From NCBI GenBank assembly GCA_017999075.1, contig JAGOBX010000283.1, positions 1-5,336 on the forward strand: DNA of 5,336 bases, given 5' to 3'. Shown in pieces: positions 1-5,336 of the stretch (position 1 is the first letter of the stretch; each line of letters begins with the position of its first letter). A program made the position numbers and the translations under genes. The notes under the pieces were generated by a model that saw nothing but the letters and a program-made list of their open reading frames with translations, was not told the origin of the DNA and made no database searches. The stretch is from JAGOBX01 sp017999075 [NCBI: Candidatus Babelota bacterium]. GTDB lineage: Bacteria > JAGOBX01.

Positions 1-82
1 ATATATTATTGAACATATTTTGGAAAAATAACTCTAAATGTTGTTAAATGAAAAATTCAATTAACAGGTAGTGTTATTTATT
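1..82. other. AT-rich leader upstream of the A2M gene
   Basis: This stretch holds no recognisable gene. One frame reads YIIEHILEK followed by TAA at 29-31 and another reads ILNIFWKNNSKCC followed by TAA at 45-47. Either could be the tail of an upstream + strand gene, but they are too short to judge. A tiny ATG-to-TAA frame at 38-64 (MLLNEKFN) is also present and has no support as a gene. No inverted repeat that would act as a terminator is evident, and no promoter stands out from the AT-rich background. Confidence 0.3.
66..69 (+). promoter_or_regulatory. Weak ribosome binding site for the A2M gene
   Basis: AGGT at 66-69 could pair with the AGGAGGT-type anti-Shine-Dalgarno region. It sits 13 bases before ATG 83, longer than the usual 5-9. 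It is the only purine-rich SD-like motif in the leader. It is too close to serve GTG 71, which favours ATG 83 as the start. The site is weak, and initiation in AT-rich genomes may depend little on it. Confidence 0.3.
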
Positions 83-163
83 ATGAAAAAATTTTTTTTA
101 TATTTTATTATGGTTATCTGTGTTTTAGTTATTTTGTTTGCAGCCTATAAATCGACTTTTGCC
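83..163 (+). other. Sec signal peptide, residues 1-27
   Basis: The N-terminus is MKKFF followed by an unbroken hydrophobic core to about residue 22, then KSTFA. The A-x-A-like end TFA, followed by NSRD, suggests signal peptidase I cleavage after A27. The only cysteine here, C13, lies inside the hydrophobic core and does not form a usable lipobox, so lipid anchoring as in E. coli YfhM is not indicated. The protein is therefore expected in the periplasm or outside the cell. The less likely alternative is that the segment stays uncleaved as a membrane anchor. Confidence 0.75.
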
Positions 164-3100
164 AATAGCAGAGATTTGGATGATTTTGTTAAACTTTTTC
201 AAAAAGCAGATGAATTATTTGAAAAGCAATTATACGAACAATCAGTTAAAGAATACGAAAAAATTTATAATGAAAATAAAGATTCAAAAATAAAGAATAT
301 TGCTTTTTACAGATATTGCGAGTCTTTGGCAAATCTTGGCAGATATGCCGAATCAGTGGAAAAACTGTGGAATGTTAAACTGCCTTCAGACGATAAACAA
401 AAAGTAAGATTATTAATTTTGAAGACTGAAATATTGCAAATATTTTTATCTCAATATGCATTTATTAATACTCAAGATATTATTGAAGAAAAAGAAGAAA
501 AAAAAGATATTTTCAAATACACTCCTGAGGAAATAAGAAGTGAAATTGAAAAAAATTATAAAGAATTATGGAAAAATAAAAATATTCTTGTTTCAATGAA
601 CCTTCGCAAAGAAAAATATTATTTTGATACGGAAAAAATTGATTTTAAGATGTATCCGACATTGTTAGATTTATTAATTTTACGGTGGACTGATTATTTA
701 AAATCATTGAATTTAAAAGAAAACGAAAATATTAAACTGCCTGATGCTGAACTTGTTTTATCTGAAAAATTTTTAATTCCTTTAGATTTTGATTCTCCAC
801 GCGGATTATTTATTGCTTCAATATTTGAAACTGCGTCGGATTATCATTCGAAAAAAAATATTGAAACTAAAGAACGGTTAAAAATCCAGCGTATTATTCT
901 GCCTTTGCATTATCAGCATTTTTATTCAAACTGTGAATATAAGAAAACAAGGGAACAGGCAATAAAAATTCTTATGAAATGGATGGAAACCTTTAAATCA
1001 AAGAATGCCGCTGCTGAAGCGGGATTCAGAACTGCGGAGATATTGAATCAAACTGGAAAAATCAAAGAATCAGTTGAATTATGCAGAAAAATAGAATCTG
1101 ATTTTGAAGGGTGTTTTTTTGCTGAAAAATCAAAAGTTCTGCGGGCGCAGATAGAAAATCCTAATTTACGCCTTACAACCAAAAATACTTTGCCTCCTGG
1201 AAAAGATTCGATTATTATCTATACAAAAAATATTGAAAAAGCGTATTTCAGATTATATAGAATCGATCCTTATGATTTTAGAAAAGACTGTTATCAGTCT
1301 GGAAAAAATAATCATTATGATTCTGCGTGGTCAAGAATATTTAACCAACTATATTCAGACAGATTTGAAAATTATGTAAAAACGAGAATTTACAGTATAG
1401 AACCATTCAAAGAATGGACTTATAAAATTGAAAATGCCGGCGATTTTCAAACTCATGAAAGTTTAATAACTCCTCCTGCGCTTGAAGAAGGCATTTATCT
1501 TGTTCTGGTTTCAGGAGATAAATATTTTAAAGTTGACGAATCAATTATGAGCGCAGGGTTTATTAATGTTTCGAATTTAATGATTCTGTGCAGTTCTGGA
1601 GTTACTACTAATATTGAAAATAAATATTTTGAATTTATAACCAATCCTGAATCAGGTTCGATTATCAGAGATAATGTTATCCGGCTTTATGCATTTGATG
1701 CCAAAAACGGAGTTCCTCTTGAAAAAACAGAAATTGATGCTGTTGTAAATTCGCAGCGTGAAAATTTTAAAACTGTTGATGCAATGACGAATATGAAAGG
1801 AATAGCATTTTTTAAATTCGATGTTGACGTTCATCCTGATAGAAATTCTTATTATCACATTGATCCTCTTGCAAAATATGATAATTCTTACGCTTATCTT
1901 GAAAATCAGAATTATTATAATTATTCCTCTCCAAATCCCATTCATATTTTTATTCAGACCGACCGACCTGTTTACAGACCAACTCAAAATGTCAGTGTTA
2001 AAATTATTGCTGTTAGAAAAACTGAGACAGGATTTAAACCATGCCATCGAACTTCTAAAATTGTTTTGGATGTTTTGGATCCGAATTCAAAAAGTTTTTT
2101 TAAAAAAGAACTTGAATTAAATGAATTCGGCAGTGTGTCAACTGAATTTAAAATAGAGGCAGGCCGTCTGCTCGGAACATATTCAATAAGTGCTGTTTGT
2201 TATGACGGGATTTTTTCGAAAAGTTCTCAAGAATATATAAAAGTTGAAGAATATAAAAGGCCTGATTTTGAAGTTGTTCTGAAAACTGCTGAAAAACCTG
2301 TTAAATATAATCAAAAAACAGATATTTCAGGAACTGCAAAATATTATTTCGGAGGACCTGTTCCTGACGCCTCTGTCAAATACAGAATTAAATATTCCCG
2401 TTATATTCCCTGGTTTTTCAGATATTGGTTTCAAAATTATAATGAATATGCTCAGGAATTCGTATCAGGTGAAACTAAAACCGATTCTTCGGGAAATTTT
2501 AATATTTCATTTGTCCCGAAACCGTTTAATCAAAATTATTATTGGGGATCTATTCCTGATGTCACAAATTATATTGTTGAAGTTGATTGTTTGGATGCAG
2601 GCGGAAGAACTATTTCAGCTTCGCAGAATTATAAAGGCGGGAGAAATGAGTTTTATTATCATATTGAACTTGAAAAAGATTTTTTTATGACAAATGAACA
2701 GCCGGTTATTAGCGTTAAAAAATTATCGTTGAATGAAATACCGATGACAGGAAAAAGCAGGTATGAAGTTTATTTGCTCCAGGATACTGTTGTTGTTCAG
2801 CCTGAACAATATAATCGGAATTATTACAATCAATGGATTCCGCCTATTGATGCTCAGTTGAAAGATGTACCGAATCAAAAGTTGATTTTCAGTTCTGAAA
2901 TTGAACATTTGAAAAATGGAATTGCGGAAATAAAAATTCCGGAGCTTGCTCAGGGTACATATAGAATTAAGGTTAGATCAGGGAAATTTGATTTTTCGGA
3001 AAAAGAAAATTCAAATCCTGATGATTTGACTGAAGATACTGAAATCATTCAGTCAAAAATTTTTGTCTGTGCAAAAAATGTTAATGAACGGATTCCTATT

Positions 3101-5336
3101 CCAGCTTATTCTGTTACTCTTTCTGAAAAAAATGAATATAAAGTCGGTGATACTGCAAGGTTTGTTATAGGGTCGTCTTTATCCAAAGGATATTATTTTG
3201 TCGAGTTATGGGCAGGAAATTATCTGATAGAAACCAAAACCTATCTTAACCCTGTATCAACGAGAATGATAGAGATACCTGTTCTTCCTGTAATGAAAGG
3301 CGGATTTACTTTAAAATGGTTCGGAGCAACTAATTCGATTATTTATTCAGGACAAACTACAGTTTCAGTTCCATATACAGAAAAAAAATTGAATATTTCA
3401 TTCACCAGAATTGATAAAGAAATTGTACCCGGTTCTGAATGTGAATGGTCATTGAATGTCAAAGACATTGATGGAGAACCTGTCAATGCTGAAATACTTT
3501 CTTTTATGTATGATCGTTCTCTTGAATATTACGCAAGTTCTAATAATTTATGGATTGATTCTTTATATAATTTGAGGACAAATAATTCCAGAGTAACGGA
3601 TTCGTGTTTCAATCCGCAGACAAAATCGTTTATGGTAAAAGAAGGGTTGTTCCATAAACTTATGCAGGCGTTCCGTAATCCTCCTGAAGAACCTGCTTTA
3701 CCAGGACTCAGAATGAACAGAAACTGGTACCGACGCAGAAATTTAAACTTATATTCTGATAGTAGTTTTCTTGTTAAAAAATCAAAAAGTTTTAAAATTG
3801 CATACGAGGAAAAAGCAGAAAAAGAAGTTGATTCAATAAGTTTTAATTTTGCTGCTCCTGCGTCAAAGTCTCTTTTGATGAATGATTCTTTTAAAGCGAT
3901 TGATTCCCAAGTGGTTTTGTCCGGATATGCTGGAGATAAGAAATTTGATATGTCTGAAAAATCAATTTTGTCTGAAGTTTCAAATATTCAGACAAGAATG
4001 GAATTTTCTGAATCGGCGTTTTTTAAACCGCATATTGTTACTGATAAAAACGGTAATGGGTCTTTTGGGTTTAAAACTCCGGATCAGCTTACAAGCTGGA
4101 AAATCAAAGCATTCGCTTTTACCAGAGATATGAAAGAAGGTGTGTTGACTGATGAAACCGAATCAAAGAAAAAACTTATGATACGCGCTGACATACCGCG
4201 TTTTTTCCGTGAAAAAGATAAAGGGACAATAACTGCGGTTATTCATAATGAATCAGATACTGATATGACTGGCGAAGCGATTATAATTGTTACTGAAAAT
4301 AAAGTTGATGTTTCAGATAAAATTAAATTGAAGGATACTGTAAAGAAATTTACGGTTAAATCTCATTCGCTCCAACATTATAATTGGACAGTAGAAATTC
4401 CTGAAGGCGTTTCCAATTATAAAGTTAAAGTAGCTGCTGTAAGCGGAAAATTAAAAGATGCTGAGGAACGTGAACTGCCGGTTTTACCGTCGCGTGAACG
4501 TTTGATAGAATCGGTTTTTGTTTCATTGACAGGTTCTGTTTCTAAAAATTTGAAAATATCTTTAAAAAATGATTCAACAAGAATAACAGAATCAATGTCG
4601 TTTCAGCTTGAACCTCAGATTGCGTTAAATATATTGAATTCTCTTCCGTTTCTTGTTGATTATCCTTATGGATGCATTGAACAAACTCTTAACAAATTTG
4701 TTCCGCTGGCAATAACTAATAGAATTTTTGAAAGGTACCCTGATATAAAAAAATCGGTTTCTAAAATTTCAAAACGTGATACGCTTTCTCCTGAATGGGA
4801 AAAAAATGATCCTCGCCGGATGCAGTCCTTAATGGAAACTCCCTGGGCATGGCAGTCTGAAGGAAGACCGGTATGCTGGCCGGTAATCGATATGCTTAAT
4901 CCTGAAATTGTTGAGGCTAAAAAAAATCAGGCTTATGAACGTTTGAAAAACGCTCAGCTTTCCAGCGGTGGTTTTCCATGGTGGCCCGGCAGCGGAGATG
5001 CGGATCCTTATATAACTTTATATGTTCTTGCAGGTTTTAATGAAGCAAGAAAATATGGGGTTGAAATTGATGAAACTATGATTAATAACGCGTTGCGTTA
5101 TGTTAATGAAAAAATACCTTTAATGCTTAAACCTGAAGAAAGGTGTCTTGCATTAGTAAGTTATGCGGCTTATGTTATAACTTCATATTCGAAATCGGAT
5201 TTTTCAGGAAACCGTAAAGGATTTAAAGCTGCAAAAAACTGGGTCGTATTTCTTGAAAATAATTTGAATCGGCTGACACCTCTCGGCAAAGCTTATCTGG
5301 CTTATACATATTACAATCTCGGAGAACGTAAGAAAG
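83..5336 (+). CDS. Secreted bacterial alpha-2-macroglobulin family protein, 3' end cut by window
   Basis: The frame is open from ATG 83 to the window edge (1,751 codons plus one base). The product belongs to the alpha-2-macroglobulin family, whose members trap attacking proteases outside the cytoplasmic membrane through a reactive thioester. Visible in order: signal peptide (1-27), helical TPR-like region (about 31-362), MG beta-domains (about 363-1150) with TDRPVYRP at 626-633 and YKRPDFEV at 724-731, a variable bait-like stretch (about 1151-1304), the A2M core with FFKPHIVTDKNG (1313-1324) and LTSWKIKAFAF (1336-1346), IPRFFRE (1371-1377), and the thioester motif GCIEQ (1530-1534), then METPW (1584-1588) and GGFPWWPG (1629-1636). 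Family members with this layout run to about 1,900-2,000 residues, so perhaps 150-250 residues are missing. ATG 83 is preferred because it gives a clean KK-hydrophobic signal peptide; GTG 71 is in frame but lies only two bases after the AGG. The family is certain; the target protease and physiological role are inferred. No symbol is assigned, since it is not a close YfhM match. Confidence 0.95.
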   Translation, partial: MKKFFLYFIMVICVLVILFAAYKSTFANSRDLDDFVKLFQKADELFEKQLYEQSVKEYEKIYNENKDSKIKNIAFYRYCESLANLGRYAESVEKLWNVKLPSDDKQKVRLLILKTEILQIFLSQYAFINTQDIIEEKEEKKDIFKYTPEEIRSEIEKNYKELWKNKNILVSMNLRKEKYYFDTEKIDFKMYPTLLDLLILRWTDYLKSLNLKENENIKLPDAELVLSEKFLIPLDFDSPRGLFIASIFETASDYHSKKNIETKERLKIQRIILPLHYQHFYSNCEYKKTREQAIKILMKWMETFKSKNAAAEAGFRTAEILNQTGKIKESVELCRKIESDFEGCFFAEKSKVLRAQIENPNLRLTTKNTLPPGKDSIIIYTKNIEKAYFRLYRIDPYDFRKDCYQSGKNNHYDSAWSRIFNQLYSDRFENYVKTRIYSIEPFKEWTYKIENAGDFQTHESLITPPALEEGIYLVLVSGDKYFKVDESIMSAGFINVSNLMILCSSGVTTNIENKYFEFITNPESGSIIRDNVIRLYAFDAKNGVPLEKTEIDAVVNSQRENFKTVDAMTNMKGIAFFKFDVDVHPDRNSYYHIDPLAKYDNSYAYLENQNYYNYSSPNPIHIFIQTDRPVYRPTQNVSVKIIAVRKTETGFKPCHRTSKIVLDVLDPNSKSFFKKELELNEFGSVSTEFKIEAGRLLGTYSISAVCYDGIFSKSSQEYIKVEEYKRPDFEVVLKTAEKPVKYNQKTDISGTAKYYFGGPVPDASVKYRIKYSRYIPWFFRYWFQNYNEYAQEFVSGETKTDSSGNFNISFVPKPFNQNYYWGSIPDVTNYIVEVDCLDAGGRTISASQNYKGGRNEFYYHIELEKDFFMTNEQPVISVKKLSLNEIPMTGKSRYEVYLLQDTVVVQPEQYNRNYYNQWIPPIDAQLKDVPNQKLIFSSEIEHLKNGIAEIKIPELAQGTYRIKVRSGKFDFSEKENSNPDDLTEDTEIIQSKIFVCAKNVNERIPIPAYSVTLSEKNEYKVGDTARFVIGSSLSKGYYFVELWAGNYLIETKTYLNPVSTRMIEIPVLPVMKGGFTLKWFGATNSIIYSGQTTVSVPYTEKKLNISFTRIDKEIVPGSECEWSLNVKDIDGEPVNAEILSFMYDRSLEYYASSNNLWIDSLYNLRTNNSRVTDSCFNPQTKSFMVKEGLFHKLMQAFRNPPEEPALPGLRMNRNWYRRRNLNLYSDSSFLVKKSKSFKIAYEEKAEKEVDSISFNFAAPASKSLLMNDSFKAIDSQVVLSGYAGDKKFDMSEKSILSEVSNIQTRMEFSESAFFKPHIVTDKNGNGSFGFKTPDQLTSWKIKAFAFTRDMKEGVLTDETESKKKLMIRADIPRFFREKDKGTITAVIHNESDTDMTGEAIIIVTENKVDVSDKIKLKDTVKKFTVKSHSLQHYNWTVEIPEGVSNYKVKVAAVSGKLKDAEERELPVLPSRERLIESVFVSLTGSVSKNLKISLKNDSTRITESMSFQLEPQIALNILNSLPFLVDYPYGCIEQTLNKFVPLAITNRIFERYPDIKKSVSKISKRDTLSPEWEKNDPRRMQSLMETPWAWQSEGRPVCWPVIDMLNPEIVEAKKNQAYERLKNAQLSSGGFPWWPGSGDADPYITLYVLAGFNEARKYGVEIDETMINNALRYVNEKIPLMLKPEERCLALVSYAAYVITSYSKSDFSGNRKGFKAAKNWVVFLENNLNRLTPLGKAYLAYTYYNLGERKK
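173..1168 (+). other. N-terminal helical, TPR-like region, residues 31-362
   Basis: This part is rich in Lys, Glu, Leu and Ala and reads as paired amphipathic helices. Two stretches resemble tetratricopeptide units. One is at about residues 33-95, with LFEKQLYEQSVKEYEKI followed by ESLANLGRYAESVEKL. The other is at about 307-358, with AEAGFRTAEILNQTGKIKES followed by further helix. Between them is a mostly helical stretch with an acidic-basic run at about 134-143. TPR-like modules usually hold protein partners, and large bacterial A2M proteins often carry such a region before the first MG domain. The partner cannot be read from the sequence. The boundary at about 362 is set where beta-rich NLRLTTKNTLPPGK begins. 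Confidence 0.55.
1169..3532 (+). other. Tandem macroglobulin-like beta-domains, residues 363-1150
   Basis: The residues alternate as expected for beta-strands and carry the landmarks of consecutive MG domains. The first, at about 363-495, starts after NPNLRL and PPGK and closes with LEEGIYLVLVSGD (467-479). The next begins near FEFITNPESGSIIRDNVIRL (516-535). The TDRPVYRP domain and the domain led by YKRPDFEV (724-731) follow. Further beta-rich units run to EILSFMYDRSLEYY (1137-1150), the position where related proteins have the strand leading into the bait region. In known structures these domains form the scaffold ring that holds the bait and thioester parts. Exact boundaries between units are estimates. 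Confidence 0.75.
1934..2242 (+). other. MG2-type domain with TDRPVYRP hallmark, residues 618-720
   Basis: IHIFIQTDRPVYRPTQNVSV at about 619-638 is the signature of the MG2 family domain (consensus TDRPxYRPGxxV). The usual Gly after the second Pro is Thr here (T634). A Gly-Thr-Tyr strand near 705-707, in LLGTYSISAVCYDG, matches the end of the domain, where related proteins have a G-x-Y turn. The domain is structural, with no catalytic residues expected. Confidence 0.85.
3533..3994 (+). other. Presumed protease bait region, residues 1151-1304
   Basis: This segment lies between the EILSFMYDRSLEYY strand and the conserved RMEFSESAFFKP start of the A2M core, which is where the bait region sits in the family. 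It has no recognisable fold signature. It carries an exposed-looking basic stretch GLRMNRNWYRRRN at 1208-1220, a proline-rich run NPPEEPALPG before it, and Lys-rich KKSKSFK plus EEKAEKE after it. Such stretches suit cleavage by trypsin-like and other proteases. Not all 154 residues are likely to be bait: parts near 1245-1290 (FNFAAPASKS onward) may belong to an adjoining domain. The assignment rests on position, not on measured cleavage. Confidence 0.55.
3995..4282 (+). other. Conserved A2M core domain, residues 1305-1400
   Basis: The order of motifs matches the A2M family domain (Pfam A2M, PF00207): RMEFSESAFFKPHIVTDKNG (1305-1324), GFKTPDQLTSWKIKAFAFT (1329-1347, consensus PDsLTxWrixAxA) and IPRFFREKDKGTITAVIHNE (1371-1390). 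W1339 and the DxxG turn at D1321-G1324 are retained. This is the best-conserved part of the protein outside the thioester and on its own secures the family call. Confidence 0.93.
4595..5336 (+). other. Thioester domain (partial), residues 1505-1751
   Basis: The domain opens with MSFQLEPQIALNILNSLPF and reaches the thioester motif in YPYGCIEQT at 1527-1535. It continues with METPW (1584-1588), GGFPWWPG (1629-1636) and DPYITLYVLAGFNEARKYG, then helical repeats up to the window edge. These follow the alpha/alpha-toroid plan of A2M and complement thioester domains. About 95 residues separate CIEQ from GGF, more than the roughly 50 I recall for E. coli YfhM. The last helices and the following beta-domain are outside the window. 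Confidence 0.9.
4673..4684 (+). other. Thioester motif C-I-E-Q, residues 1531-1534
   Basis: TGC ATT GAA CAA encodes Cys1531-Ile-Glu-Gln1534, preceded by YPYG. In this family the Cys thiol and the Gln side chain condense into an internal thioester that reacts with the trapped protease. Animal proteins usually have CGEQ and many bacterial ones CLEQ. Ile in the second position is a conservative variant, and both reacting residues are kept, so the site should be competent. Confidence 0.93.

Noticed and set aside
9-38. TTGAAC (9-14) and TCTAAA (33-38) as a -35/-10 promoter pair
   Set aside because: Each matches only 4 of 6 consensus bases, and such matches arise often by chance in DNA this AT-rich. 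The gene might also be read from a promoter outside the window.
71-73. GTG as an alternative in-frame start four codons upstream of ATG 83
   Set aside because: The only SD-like motif ends two bases or less before it, too close for initiation, and ATG 83 gives the classical MKK start of a signal peptide.
86-99. A6T8 homopolymer run in codons 2-6 as a phase-variation switch
   Set aside because: Runs of eight A also occur inside the gene at 498-505, 851-858 and 3381-3388, so the tract is ordinary for Lys/Phe codons in this base composition, and the frame is intact.
1652-2047. 131-codon open frame on the - strand
   Set aside because: It lies wholly inside the A2M gene, its product is an Ile/Asn/Phe-rich low-complexity string as expected from antisense AT-rich DNA, and it spans the highly conserved TDRPVYRP coding stretch of the + strand.
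1821-2120. 99-codon + strand open frame with a hydrophobic start
   Set aside because: It is an out-of-frame shadow of the A2M gene. The apparent membrane-like Ile/Leu run comes from AT-rich codons read in another frame, and no ribosome binding site or separate gene signal supports it.
2442-2908. Two short open frames, 2442-2690 on + and 2723-2908 on -
   Set aside because: Both sit inside the MG domain coding region in other frames and have no recognisable motif or family likeness.
3882-4133. 83-codon + strand open frame
   Set aside because: It overlaps the bait-to-A2M-core coding region, whose own frame carries clear family motifs, so this frame is a shadow.
1-5336. Search for CRISPR repeats, insertion sequences, tRNA/rRNA or tandem repeats
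   Set aside because: No recurring spaced repeats, terminal inverted repeats, transposase motifs or RNA gene signatures were seen; nearly all bases are accounted for by the single coding frame.

Overview
The window is almost entirely one very large protein gene on the + strand. It starts at ATG 83 and stays open, with no in-frame stop, through 1,751 complete codons to the last base, where the window cuts it off. The product is a secreted bacterial alpha-2-macroglobulin (A2M) family protein. It has a Sec-type signal peptide, a helical TPR-like N-terminal region, a string of macroglobulin (MG) beta-domains with the TDRPVYRP hallmark, a likely protease bait segment, the conserved A2M core (FFKPHIVTDKNG and LTSWKIKAFAFT), and the start of a thioester domain with an intact GCIEQ motif at C1531. 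The rest of the thioester domain and any C-terminal receptor-binding-like domain lie beyond base 5336.

Layout: 1-82 is a short AT-rich leader with a weak ribosome binding site and perhaps the last codons of an upstream gene. 83-163 encodes the signal peptide, 173-1168 the TPR-like helical region, 1169 to about 3530 the MG domains, about 3533-3994 the presumed bait region, 3995-4282 the A2M core domain, and 4595-5336 the partial thioester domain. No RNA gene, mobile element, CRISPR array, repeat family or second complete gene is visible.

Organism: the DNA is AT-rich (roughly one third G+C by eye). Codons end mostly in A or T, arginine is often AGA, and the reading fits the standard bacterial code (TGG for Trp, no in-frame TGA). 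A TPR-plus-A2M protein of this size, with a long ETPW-containing insert between thioester and GGF motifs, recalls proteins of Bacteroidota, Myxococcota/Desulfobacterota-like and Planctomycetes-like bacteria rather than the shorter-insert E. coli YfhM form. This is from memory, and the phylum cannot be fixed from the window. With no neighbouring genes visible, nothing can be said about an operon or partner proteins such as a PBP1c-type transglycosylase.

The known model for the family is a protease trap. A protease cuts the bait segment, the protein changes shape, and the exposed Cys-Gln thioester bonds covalently to the attacker. Every element this mechanism needs up to the thioester is present, so the gene looks functional rather than decayed. 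I found no evidence of an undescribed multi-gene system here.
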